Origin: an uncultured Prevotella sp.
Lineage (GTDB): Bacteria; Bacteroidota; Bacteroidia; Bacteroidales; Bacteroidaceae
Assembly: GCA_945873145.1 (NCBI GenBank)
Contig: CAMCBZ010000003.1
Span: forward strand, 1-64,000
DNA length: 64,000 bases
Direction of reading: 5' to 3'
Below, piece after piece: positions 1 to 9,300 of this stretch. The first letter of the stretch is position 1. Each line of letters starts with the position of its first letter. Position numbers and translations under genes: made by a program. The notes under the pieces are model-generated. The model had not been told where the DNA came from. It saw only the letters and a program-made list of their open reading frames with translations, and made no database searches.

Positions 1-20
1 GCCGCCCTCTTTCAACAAGA

Positions 21-55
21 GCCCTTGAAGACAGCAATGTTTTCAAGGGCTTTTT
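21..55 (+). terminator. Rho-independent terminator of a gene left of the window
   Basis: A nine-base stem (GCCCTTGAA with TTCAAGGGC) closes a 12-base loop and is followed by five T on the plus strand. There is no T-run on the other side, so it serves a plus-strand gene that ends before the window. Confidence 0.8.
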
Positions 56-122
56 CTGTGTGGATACACGCTCCGATTTATGGTTTGTAATATTCTGCGT
101 TGTTTTGCGTTATCTTTCTGTT

Positions 123-512
123 ATGCAATGGACAGATAGAATCAGACAGGTAAAGATTGCTTTGGTGCTCGTAGCAATGATTATCGCCGTGGGCTCATTG
201 GTTGTGTCTCATTCCACGACTACGGAATGACAACACCACAATTCCTGTCATTGTGCTGGACAGTCATGGTAATGTGACCGATTTCCGTAATCTTTCGCTG
301 GCTGCCTCGTCGAAGCAGGATTGTCTTAGGCTGGCTGCTGATGAGGGCAAGCATCCGCTGGCCTTGCATCGGAATATACGCATTTTTCTCGATGAACAGC
401 ATCACGATTATATCGATGTCTGCTATGATTAGTCGTTGATGCTAAAACGCTTGTCATGATATGCGGTGGTTTGATTCTTGTTGTTGCGTTATTCTTATTG
501 TCGCGCTCTTAA
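123..512 (+). pseudogene. Remnant of a membrane sensor histidine kinase
   Basis: Three pieces in different frames together resemble the N-terminus of the Bacteroidales two-TM sensor kinases. An ATG at 123 opens MQWTDRIRQV and a hydrophobic helix ending LVVSHSTTTE before TGA at 229. The next frame reads NTTIPVIVLDSHGNVTDFRN and, near its end, DEQHHDYIDVCYD, then TAG at 430. Past that stop the same frame reads SLMLKRLS, and a shifted frame gives a second hydrophobic helix (ICGGLILVVALFLL) ending at 512. Kinases of this family, as I recall them, carry about 40 residues between the first helix and the NTTIPVI segment; these are missing here. All of the dimerisation and ATPase domain is absent. 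I infer a gene destroyed by deletions, frameshifts and stops. A short ORF at 202-432 could still be translated but would make no working kinase. Confidence 0.7.
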
Positions 513-666
513 TTCTTTAATTCCCTCTTGATAATTAATTAAGATCGTTGGTTTCCTAAGAGATTGTTAGACAATTCTGGTAGCTATATAATTAAGGTGT
601 GTGTATTAGTTAAGCATGACCTTACTTCGTTGTTATAATAAGCTGTTTATAGGCTTGTGATGAAAC

Positions 667-700
667 AAAAAAGGCACCACGTGTTTGTGGTGCCTTTTTC
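667..700. terminator. Bidirectional terminator
   Basis: A ten-base stem (AAGGCACCAC with GTGGTGCCTT) has A-rich sequence on the left and T-rich on the right, so it can stop transcription both ways. It lies just past the stop of the minus-strand thioredoxin gene at 760 and closes that operon. Confidence 0.85.
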
Positions 701-759
701 TTAGGGTATTTCCCTTTCTCCTGTGAAGAACTTTAATAATGATATTCTTCGTTTCTTTA

Positions 760-1875
760 TTATTTCATCAGTTCTTCTATCCTCTTTTGCAGTTCTTCAC
801 CTCTGAGATCTTTGGCTATGATGTTTCCTTTATTGTCGATGAGGACATTGGCAGGGATGGCGCGGATGTTGTAGGCCGCTGCAGCAGCACTTTGCCAGCC
901 TTTAAGGTCGCTCATCTGTGGCCACGGCATCTTCAGAGTCTTAATGGCCTTAACCCATGCCTCACGGTTATTGTCGAGAGAAACGCCTACGACTTCCAGC
1001 CCCTTGTTGTGATATAGTTTATAGACTTTCACAACGTTTGGCATCTCTGCGCGGCATGGACCGCACCAACTGGCCCAGAAGTCAAGGAGTGTGTATTTGT
1101 TCTTATTTATATAGGCAGAAAGTTGGATGTCAGTCTTTCCATCAATCCCTTTCAAAACGATGTCGGTATAGTGCTGACCCACTGCTGTGGCTTTAGAAAT
1201 ACGTCGCTCCGCCATCATTTGTTTGTAATACTGATACTGTACACTCGATGTCGTCATCTTGTCGAGGATCGAATCAACTTGCGCTTCCGTCATATCTTGC
1301 GCATACCATTGCAATAGCATGTCGCTGATGGGCGACGGGATATGAGCCATGATGTAGTCGTAGTGGCGAGTGACGCTAACTTTACGTAGCGAGTCCAGTT
1401 GGGCTTGTGCCCTATTGCGTACGTCTTGTGGCAGTGTGGAGTCGTTGGATTGTTCGTATGTTTTGTCCATAAGCTTGCTGAAGTCGTCGTCTTCCTTTGT
1501 AACTTCGTCATAGAGTTTCTGTGTCTGCCCTCCTTTAACAACGGGTTTCTTGTTGCTGTCTTGTGGAAATATTTGCAGGCTGATGGGTGCATTCTCCAGT
1601 ATGAAGTTGGTCATTCCAATCATTTGGCCTTTATGCATGGCTACCGCTACGCGCATGTCTGCACCGTCGATGGTGCCGTCGAAGGAGAAACCTCCGTTGC
1701 GGACGATTGTCGTGTCGGTAGGTTCAAGTCTGAAGAACCCGGTCATGACGGCTAAATAGATCGTGTCGCCGTCTACTGTGCCTTCTGCGGTGCCGGTGAC
1801 ATGATAACGTTGGTTTTGTGCACTAGTGCTCCAACAGAGGCAGAGTGCCAAGCATAGAAAAAAGAACTTTTTCAT
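760..1875 (-). CDS. DUF4369 / thioredoxin-like (TlpA-type) secreted oxidoreductase
   Basis: A probable thiol-disulfide oxidoreductase of the AhpC/TSA-TlpA family working in the periplasm. I chose the ATG at 1875 because it begins a clean signal peptide (MKKFFFLCLALCLCW, cleavage near TSAQ); an ATG four codons upstream at 1887 is possible. The N-terminal half has the DUF4369 pattern (VTGTAEGTVDGDTIYLAV and later PVVKGGQTQKLYD), common in Bacteroidota proteins attached to import loci. The C-terminal third is a thioredoxin fold with the active site FWASWCGPC (about residues 270-274 from the chosen start) and a cis-proline segment (IRAIPANVLID). It is the last gene of the SusC/SusD operon, 23 nt after a paralogue. 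The redox partner or substrate is unknown. Confidence 0.88.
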   Translation of the reverse strand: MKKFFFLCLALCLCWSTSAQNQRYHVTGTAEGTVDGDTIYLAVMTGFFRLEPTDTTIVRNGGFSFDGTIDGADMRVAVAMHKGQMIGMTNFILENAPISLQIFPQDSNKKPVVKGGQTQKLYDEVTKEDDDFSKLMDKTYEQSNDSTLPQDVRNRAQAQLDSLRKVSVTRHYDYIMAHIPSPISDMLLQWYAQDMTEAQVDSILDKMTTSSVQYQYYKQMMAERRISKATAVGQHYTDIVLKGIDGKTDIQLSAYINKNKYTLLDFWASWCGPCRAEMPNVVKVYKLYHNKGLEVVGVSLDNNREAWVKAIKTLKMPWPQMSDLKGWQSAAAAAYNIRAIPANVLIDNKGNIIAKDLRGEELQKRIEELMK

Positions 1876-1898
1876 GGATGATATCATTGTGATGGTAA

Positions 1899-3035
1899 TT
1901 ATTTAGCGAGCAGGCTATCGAGCGTTTCCTTCACTTGTTCTGGCCCTGACATAGCGGAGAGGACCTTTCCGTCGGGGCGGATGAGCAAGTAGTAGGGCAC
2001 TCCGTTGCCCACTTGGTATTTGGTGAAGAGGTCTTTGTAACCCTGTTGCGTGGTTCGATATTGTGCCCATGGCTCGTGGTGCTTCTTCATGCTGTTGTGC
2101 CAAGCCTCCTCTTTTGTGTCTATGGAGATGGCTACTACGGTAAGGTTTGAGTTGTATTTCTCGGCGAGAGCCTTGATGTCAGGCATGGCGGCGAGACAGA
2201 TGCCACACCAACTGGCCCAGAAGTCGACGAGAACATATCCCGGTTTGTGTCGCTGTGCGTCAGCTACGATATGTGTGAGCGATGCCTTCTGCCCGTTAGT
2301 CGTGACGAGTTCGAGGTCTTGGAGAAGAGCACCTTTCACCGTCTTACGTGCCTGTGCTATCTGCAGTCTCATCAGTCGCAGACCTGTCGTGTCGTCGGGA
2401 ACCGATACGATGGTGCTGTCGAGATGATCGACTTGTTCTGCTGTGAGGTTGTAACCGCGTTCCAGTAGGCGACGGGCAAGTTCTACAGAAACGGGAGAGT
2501 GGGGATGGTGGTCAATGAAGTTGAAGAAAATATCTGGGCGTACCACCTCTCCGCCGCTGTCGTCCATGGAGAGCAAGTCGTTGTAGTCGTCCTGTACCTG
2601 CCCGCCTTTTACCTTTAGCTCCGGGGTGATGAGGATGTCGTCGTTGGTGAGATAGAGACTGATATAGTTCCAGTGAATAGAATCATCAGGCCAGTGGTTT
2701 TTTGCCACGAGGTCGAGGTTGTTGGTGATGAAGGTCGCCATGCGTGGCCTGTCCACCTTTCCTGTAAACGAGAAGGTGTGGTTGCGCAGCACGCCGGAGC
2801 ACATCTCTTTCGACTGAGCCGTATCGTTGTTGACGAGCAATCCTACTACAGTGCCGTCGGGCAGAAGTAGACGTCCATGGATATGGAAACCGTCATGTTG
2901 CGCTCGCGCTGTTAGGTTGCAGGTGACGAGCAGGGCAAAGAGCAGTATCCCGTGCATGGATGCCACAATATTTCTGGTTGTAGCTATGAAGAGGTGCTTT
3001 CCATTCATAGCATTGAAGAATCCTTTTGTTGTCAT
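1899..3035 (-). CDS. DUF4369 / thioredoxin-like protein with WCGIC active site
   Basis: Second TlpA-like protein of the operon, 378 residues from the first ATG. The N-terminus has a hydrophobic segment (GILLFALLVTCNLTARAQ) that fits a signal peptide; starts at 3008 or 2957 would shorten the stretch before it, and I cannot decide between them. A DUF4369-like domain is followed by a helical linker and a thioredoxin domain with FWASWCGIC at about residues 272-280 and a proline segment (GVPYYLLIRPDG). The residue between the cysteines is Ile where its neighbour has Pro, which is expected to change redox potential (family knowledge; effect inferred). It begins 8 nt after the stop of the upstream lipoprotein gene, so the two are probably co-transcribed. 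Confidence 0.87.
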   Translation of the reverse strand: MTTKGFFNAMNGKHLFIATTRNIVASMHGILLFALLVTCNLTARAQHDGFHIHGRLLLPDGTVVGLLVNNDTAQSKEMCSGVLRNHTFSFTGKVDRPRMATFITNNLDLVAKNHWPDDSIHWNYISLYLTNDDILITPELKVKGGQVQDDYNDLLSMDDSGGEVVRPDIFFNFIDHHPHSPVSVELARRLLERGYNLTAEQVDHLDSTIVSVPDDTTGLRLMRLQIAQARKTVKGALLQDLELVTTNGQKASLTHIVADAQRHKPGYVLVDFWASWCGICLAAMPDIKALAEKYNSNLTVVAISIDTKEEAWHNSMKKHHEPWAQYRTTQQGYKDLFTKYQVGNGVPYYLLIRPDGKVLSAMSGPEQVKETLDSLLAK

Positions 3036-3043
3036 AATTGTTT

Positions 3044-3766
3044 TTATTTTTTAGCAGGCGTGTCACGCACAAAGCGCACGCTCATCATGTTCTGAACCGA
3101 AGAAGTGTGACGGTATACGTCTGGGCGGTTGTACATCAGCTTGCGGATGTAGGCTGTGCTCTGCCGGTCGTCGCCTGGCGTCGCTGTCCAGTAGTAGCCC
3201 ATGGCTTGTATGAAATAATATTTCGAGGCAAAGGAAGTAGACTGTCCGTCCATGAATCCGCCATAGCGCATGTCGAGGCCAGTACCGTCTTTTTGGTGCA
3301 TCAGTGTGCCCTGTACGGTTCCTCTCCATCCGTCGGCGTCAGCTTGCTGCTGTGTCATGCCGAGTGCCATCTCCAGTTTCTTCCAGTCGTCGTCGGTAGG
3401 CAGCCGCCATCCATCGGGAACTGCCTCCTGGGCCCCTTGCCAGGAGTAGAGATATCCATAGGTGTTGACGGTCTGTTGTGCAGCCGTGCCCTCTTCGTCG
3501 CCGATGGCATCGTTGGAGAGATAGATGGACCGGGTGTCATCGTTGCCTGTGTCATAGCGTGCATTCTCCACTGTCCAGTCGAGGCCGCCGTAGGTGACAT
3601 AGTGGTAAACGTTGCCATCACGGTCATCGGTAAACTCTCCGGTGGCTTCAGGGGCGATGTTGGGCACCGTCGTGTCATCATCGTCGCTCCCGCAGGCCGT
3701 CAGCAGGGACACCGTAGCTGTCAGCAGGGTTGCGGCAAGGAGCGAAAGAATATGTTTTCTGTTCAT
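3044..3766 (-). CDS. Fibrobacter-type paralogous-domain lipoprotein
   Basis: A predicted surface or periplasmic lipoprotein of about 240 residues. The start at 3766 (MNRKHILSLLAATLLTA) gives a signal peptide ending in a lipobox (LLTAC) followed by GSDDDD; an in-frame start 39 nt upstream adds a charged tail with no signal role. The body has the marks of the Fibrobacter succinogenes major paralogous domain: VTYGGLDWTVENARY, YGYLYSWQGA, VPDGWRLPTDDDWKKLE, and YYWTATPGDD before VRFVRD. These domains are C-type-lectin-like or formylglycine-enzyme-like in fold and often occur on surface proteins; the ligand is unknown. It sits in the SusC/SusD operon, 28 nt after the preceding lipoprotein. Confidence 0.82.
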   Translation of the reverse strand: MNRKHILSLLAATLLTATVSLLTACGSDDDDTTVPNIAPEATGEFTDDRDGNVYHYVTYGGLDWTVENARYDTGNDDTRSIYLSNDAIGDEEGTAAQQTVNTYGYLYSWQGAQEAVPDGWRLPTDDDWKKLEMALGMTQQQADADGWRGTVQGTLMHQKDGTGLDMRYGGFMDGQSTSFASKYYFIQAMGYYWTATPGDDRQSTAYIRKLMYNRPDVYRHTSSVQNMMSVRFVRDTPAKK

Positions 3767-3794
3767 TGTCTTCTGTCTTTTTGTTGGTGTTTTC

Positions 3795-4715
3795 TTAGTA
3801 TACATAGCCGAGGTCCGTGAGTAACTGCTTCATAGCCTGGTATTTGGTGATGATAGTGGGGTAGTCGGCATACTGTGTGCTCACCTCCTGCTCCGTCTGT
3901 GTGAGTGCAAGGTTGACGTAGGACGCAATGTCGTCGTTCTGGGCAGGATATTGTCCCCAGAAGAGGTATCCCCAGGAGTAGGCGCCGTCGATGAATCCGG
4001 CGTTGTTCATATCCTTCATGTTACCATCGTCGTCAAAGTGTGGGTCTGCCACGTTGTGACCATAATACGCAGCCGAATACTGTGTGAAGGCGTTGAGGGC
4101 TTTAGCCGGCTGTTGCGCCACTTTGTTGCTAAGCAGGTCTACGAGGATACTTTCCGCTGTACTTTTCTTTGTCTCTTCGTCGGCACCATCGAGGACGTCG
4201 AGGGCCAGTGCCGTAGTCCTGTTGCCTACAGCACACTGTGGCTCGGCATCATAGGTGTAGACACCATCCGTTACGGTATAGCGTGTGATATGGCTGACGA
4301 GGAGCCAGGAGAAAGGCCGCAGCTTGGGACCGAGATGTGGAAGTATATAGTCCTCGAGGAAGCTGATGCCTTGTTTCATATCACTTATCTGCGTGAGATA
4401 TTGGTATTTGAATGCCGTCCGCTGTGCGTTGGACGCCATGACATAGGACACGTCGAGGAGCTCGTTGGCATAGAGGGTGTTGCCCTCGGCGTCGGTACCT
4501 GTGGCCTCGTGACGCAGGGTGTCGTTGAAGAGCAGATAGGAGCCTGTCTCCCAGTAGAATTTGTTGCGCAGGGCCGAGACGGCGTTGGTGGCGCTGTCAG
4601 TGGCCATGAAGCGGTTCTGGTCGGCGTAGGACGGTGTGAGCTCGTCGTCGTCCGAGCAGCCTGCGATAGTCAGGCAGGCTGTGAGGGCGAGTATATAAAT
4701 GAAGTAATGTCTCAT
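3795..4715 (-). CDS. SusD-linked lipoprotein, putative degenerate zinc metallohydrolase
   Basis: A 306-residue lipoprotein with a clear signal peptide and lipobox (TACLTIAGC then SDDDE). Its position directly after SusD and its overall plan resemble the substrate-import-associated zinc metallohydrolase lipoproteins: a middle region LPHLGPKLRPF, then AVGNRT, a helix, and a C-terminal part with GFIDGAYSWGYLFWGQYP, NDDIASYVNLAL and a final QAMKQLLTDLGY. Where members carry HExxH, this protein seems to have AESILVDLLSNK, and no HExxH occurs anywhere in it. I infer a family member that lost zinc binding and may only bind substrate. This assignment rests on remembered family pattern, not an alignment; a SusD-partner lipoprotein of unknown family is the alternative. 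Confidence 0.62.
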   Translation of the reverse strand: MRHYFIYILALTACLTIAGCSDDDELTPSYADQNRFMATDSATNAVSALRNKFYWETGSYLLFNDTLRHEATGTDAEGNTLYANELLDVSYVMASNAQRTAFKYQYLTQISDMKQGISFLEDYILPHLGPKLRPFSWLLVSHITRYTVTDGVYTYDAEPQCAVGNRTTALALDVLDGADEETKKSTAESILVDLLSNKVAQQPAKALNAFTQYSAAYYGHNVADPHFDDDGNMKDMNNAGFIDGAYSWGYLFWGQYPAQNDDIASYVNLALTQTEQEVSTQYADYPTIITKYQAMKQLLTDLGYVY

Positions 4716-4744
4716 GATTACTGTGTGTTGTGAATAGGTGATTG

Positions 4745-6343
4745 TTACAGTGCTGTCGAGGAGTATGTTCTCGTGCCGCGCTCATTGTTCTTCATACCGT
4801 TGTTGATGTTGAGAACCTCCTGTGGGATAGGCAGCACCCATCCCCAGTCGTCGGGCTGGAGGATGAAAGTGTGGAGGGCTGTGCGTCTGGAGGAGCTGCG
4901 ACTCTCGTAGTAATAATAATGGTGCGTGATAGTCTCTTTCTGCGGCAGCACCTGGCAGACGCGGTAGCGGCGGAGGTCGAACCATCGCTGTCCTTCGAGG
5001 CAGAGCTCGCGCTCCCGCTCGTTGCGTATCGTCTTGATGAGGTCGTCACCGGTAGCCGTGACGGCATAGTCGGTGCCTGGCGCATAGCGCTGAGCCCGGA
5101 GGGTGTTGAGCGCCTGGCGGGCAGCATCTTCGTGGCCCATATATGCCTCTGCTTCGGCCTTGATGAGGTAAGCCTCGGCAGAACGGAAGCAGAACTTGTC
5201 AGAGATGTCGACATGGTTGAACGAGGTGGGCGAGTAGTAGGCATAGAAATAATATTGTGGGTCTGTGGGCTCCTGGGTGAGATTCGTGGCTATGATGGGT
5301 GTCTTGGCATAACCGTGGAAGTCGCCGTTGGTCCAGATGAACTTTGACTTGCGCAGGTCATCGTCACTGTAGAGCCCGTAGATCTTGTCGGTGATGGTGA
5401 AGCTCTTGATATAGTTCATCGTGTAGCAGGGCATGGCGTTTCCTCCCATGGAGAAGATGAGTTCAGGAGAGGCGGCGTTGAGGATGCCGGCTTTCTGGTT
5501 GAGTGCGTTGAGGTTCTGCAGGGTAGGATGCTCGTTGATGACCTTCTGAGCATAGCGCGCCGCCATCTCCCAGTTCTGCATATAGAGATAGACGCGGCTC
5601 TTGAGGAAGTGGACGGCGACGGAGTCGGCACGGTACTTGCTGGGTTGGGCACCATAGGCAGTGAGCTCCTTGTCAGCGATGTCGAGGTCGGAGAGTATGA
5701 GGTCATAGACTTCCTGTATGGTATTGCGCTGGAACGACTTGTCCTCAACGTTCTCCGAGGTCTTGATCGGCACGGCGAGGTCGGTGGATGCTGTGGCAGG
5801 GTCGTAGGCCTTGCCGTAAAGGTTGGCAAGGAAGAAATAATAGTAGGCACGCAGGAAGTGAGCTTCACCGTCGACTTTTATCTTGCCCAGCTGAGCGGCG
5901 TTATCGTTCTGCTTGAGCTTGGTGACACTGTAGATGATGTTGTTGGCCACGTTGATGAGTTTGTACATCTGTGTCCAGTTTCCGTTCTCGGTGTTATAGC
6001 CGGTGTAGCTGTCGTTCTGTCCGGAACGAGCCTGCCAGGTGAAATAGCCGAAGACACGTTCCTTGCCGTCATACTCCATTAAGTTGTCGTCGTTGGTGGA
6101 GAGGTTCTCATCGAGCTCGTCACCGAGGAAGTGGAGGAAGAACTGATTGTCGTCATTGGCTTGTCCAAGGGTGTTGGACTGATATTGTGGCAGGTAGCAA
6201 TTGCCGATGAGAAGCTCGTTGAGGTCCTCCCAGCTGTCGACATAGTCGGTATCCTGACTGTACTCTTTGAGGAAGTCGCCACAGCCGGTAACGGAGAGGA
6301 GCAGGGCAGCGGCGCACATATATTTATATATTGCGTGTATCAT
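4745..6343 (-). CDS. RagB/SusD-family nutrient-binding lipoprotein
   Basis: The surface lipoprotein that caps the SusC channel and helps load its substrate. 532 residues, usual for the family. The N-terminus has a signal peptide with lipobox (LLLSVTGC then GDFLKEY). Typical SusD features are the early DSWEDLNELLIGNCYLP, the TPR-like helices around LGKIKVDGEAHFLRAYYYFFLANLYG, and the C-terminal TLRAQRY, IRNERERELCLEGQRWFDLRRY and WVLPIPQEVLNINNGM. It starts 12 nt downstream of the receptor stop, the usual tight SusC-SusD pairing. Nothing in the sequence identifies the ligand; there is no glycosidase in the operon, which argues against a classic polysaccharide locus. Confidence 0.95.
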   Translation of the reverse strand: MIHAIYKYMCAAALLLSVTGCGDFLKEYSQDTDYVDSWEDLNELLIGNCYLPQYQSNTLGQANDDNQFFLHFLGDELDENLSTNDDNLMEYDGKERVFGYFTWQARSGQNDSYTGYNTENGNWTQMYKLINVANNIIYSVTKLKQNDNAAQLGKIKVDGEAHFLRAYYYFFLANLYGKAYDPATASTDLAVPIKTSENVEDKSFQRNTIQEVYDLILSDLDIADKELTAYGAQPSKYRADSVAVHFLKSRVYLYMQNWEMAARYAQKVINEHPTLQNLNALNQKAGILNAASPELIFSMGGNAMPCYTMNYIKSFTITDKIYGLYSDDDLRKSKFIWTNGDFHGYAKTPIIATNLTQEPTDPQYYFYAYYSPTSFNHVDISDKFCFRSAEAYLIKAEAEAYMGHEDAARQALNTLRAQRYAPGTDYAVTATGDDLIKTIRNERERELCLEGQRWFDLRRYRVCQVLPQKETITHHYYYYESRSSSRRTALHTFILQPDDWGWVLPIPQEVLNINNGMKNNERGTRTYSSTAL

Positions 6344-6355
6344 GATGGATAAGCA

Positions 6356-9300
6356 TTAGAATTGAATATTGACGCCGAGGGTGAAATAGGGCGTGTCGGA
6401 GAGCTGCACCTCGGCAAAGCCGGACTGTGTGGGTGTCTGTCCTTTGAGCTTGCTGTTGCAGAAGGTGTAGAGGTTGTTGCCGGTGAGAGTCATGGCAAGT
6501 CGCTCAAGGTGGAGCTGCCTCAGTGCGTTGGCGGGAAGCTCATAGGTAAGGCTGATGCTTGCGATGCGCAGGTAGTCGGCACTGACGACGCGGAGATCAC
6601 TGTAGTCGTACATCGTCCAGGCGTCGGAGGCGATGGCCACACCCTGGTAGTTGCTGCCGTTGGACCAGTGCTGGCTGTACTGGTAGTAGCCGGGAGTGTC
6701 CGACGACATGATAGCAGGTATATTGGTGTAGCGTTCGTCGCCGGGTTTCTTCCACCGGTTAAGCACGGCTCGGTTGAGGTTATACTGCGGGTAGATTTGT
6801 CCGGGGTCGCTGCTGCCTCCATTCTGTCCGTAGAGTTTGAAGAGTCGTACCTTGTTTCCTGCGGCGTAGTCGAGGAAGACCCCGAGTCGCCAGTTCTTAT
6901 AGGTCAGTGTAGACGAGAGGCTTCCCGTGATATCCGGGTCACGTCTGCCGGAGAGGGCGAGGACGCGCATGGCTGTCTCATAGTTGTCGAGGCCGACGAG
7001 CTCGTTGGCTCTGTCCTGCCAGTCGTCGAAGAGAGGACCGCCGTTGGCGGGATTGAGTCCGATGAAGCGGTAGGAGTAGAAGGTGCCGATGGCTTTGCCG
7101 TTGACCAGTGCCGTGCCGTCGAGATAGTCACTGATTTTATAGGTGTTGCCACCAGGTGTCGTCTTCATGCGGTTGATGACCTTGGAGAGGGAGCCGGAGA
7201 GCAGCCAGTTCCAGTCCTTCGTCTGTACGGGCGTGGCGGTGACGGAGACGTTGTAACCCTTGTTGAGAATCTTTCCCGAGTTGACGACATAGGAAGTGAA
7301 GCCGTTGACGTCGCTGATGGTCTTGTTCATGAAGGCGTCGACGGTCATCTTGTGATAGTATTCCACCTCCATCATGAGGCGGTTGTGGAGGAAGCTCATC
7401 TCCAGTCCGGTGTTGAAGGAGTGGGTCTTCTCCCATTTCAGGTCTGGGTTGGCGAAGTTGGCTACCGTCGACGTCATCTCGTTGTAGTGAGTGTCGAGAG
7501 CACCTTTAGTGATGGTGAGCACAGGTGTCTGTCCGTCGAGCATGTTGCCCTGACCACCGTAGGAGATCTTCCAGGTAAGGTTGTCAATCCATTTAGGATG
7601 CCAGTTGGTGATGTCGAGAACGTTGGCGAGTCCGGAGACGGACCAGACGGGAAGAATCTTCTCGTTGGATCTGTCGCCGAACTTGTTACTACCGTCGTAT
7701 CGTGTGTTGGCGTTTAGGGTGAAGAGCGTCTTGTAGCTGTATGACAGCGTGCCGTAGGCCGAGAGCAGGTTGGTGCGTGTGTCAACGATCGTGGGCATGT
7801 TGGTGCTCAGCCAGCTGAGGTAAGAGGTGTAGGTGTCAGGAATGGAAGTGACGAACTTCTTGCCGCGGTCGTTGTAGTAGCCGCGCTGTGTGTAGCTGTT
7901 GCCGGTGTAGTGTGTGCTGCTGGCCTCGACACCGACGGCGAGGTTGATGTTGTGCTGGAGGTTGGCACCGAAATATTTGTTCATGTTGCCCTGCAGACGC
8001 ATGGTCCATGCCGTCATGTCGGTGTTGTTCTCTGACAGCTCACCGCCGAAGGGCATCTTGCTCATTGACGGCTGGTCAGGAGCGACACCATATTCGCTTA
8101 GTCGCTCGTTGGCAGCATAATAGCTTTTCTCGCCGTACCAGCCTTCCTGCGCGGTGGTGGCAGTGGAGTAAGACGCGATGGCATTGAAGAAAAGCCAGTC
8201 GTTGGCAGTGTATTTGAGGTTGAAGGTCGACTTAAAGCCATTGTCCTTTTGTCGGTTGTAGCTGTTGTCGAGTTCATTGAGGATGTTATAGTTGAAGGAG
8301 CCCTGCTGAGCAGTACCTTTATAATAGTAATATGTGCCATCTTCATTATAAGCCGGTATCACCCTGCTGGTGTTGTAGGCGTAGTCAATGGCATTCACCT
8401 TGTCGTAGCGCTTCTTGCTGTGATAGCTACTGAGCTGAAGTGAGAGAGCGAACTTCTGACTGAGATTGAAGTCGAGATTTGTAGATGCCGTGAGGCGGTT
8501 GTTGTAGTTGTTCTTGATAACGTCCTCATCGTTGGTGTAGCCCACGGAGGCGTAGTAGCGGAATTTGTCGGAGCCGCCGGAGATGTTGACGCTGTGGTCA
8601 GAGGAGACGGCATCGCGGCAGAGCAACTTAAACCAGTCCGTGTTGCGCGTCTCATCGGCATTGACAGCATTCTGAAACTGCTGCCAGGAATACTGTCCGC
8701 TGTAGTATTTGTCGATGGCGTCCTCGTAGCCTACAAGGACCATGGAGGAAGGATACTTATAGTGCATGTCTACCATATCGCGGGATACGGCGGTGCGCTC
8801 TTTGGAGTCCATGAGATCTATCTTCCGGTCGGAATATCGTGGACGACGACGGTAGGTACCTGTATAGTTGTAAGAGATGATGGGCTTGCCCTCACGACCC
8901 TTCTTTGTGGTGATGACAATGACGCCGTTGGCTGCGCGTGTGCCGTAGAGGGCAGTTGCCGAAGCGTCCTTGAGAACGTCGATACGGTCTATGTCTTGAG
9001 GGTTGATACCTGAGATGGCGTTACCGATGCGGTTGACATAGTCAGGATCGTTGAGTACGCTGGCCGAGAGGTTCACGGGGTTGCTGACGATAATGCCGTC
9101 GACGACCCAGAGAGGCTCGCGGTCGCCGATGAGGGTGCTGGTACCACGGATGCGTATCTTCGGCACAGCATTGATTTCACCGCTGGCATTGCTGACGACG
9201 AGGTCGGGGATGCGTCCTTGCAGCATCTTGTCAAGGCTGCTCATTCCGGGGCGGTCTATATCACTCATTTTCACACTGGTGACCGAACTGGTGAGGTTGC

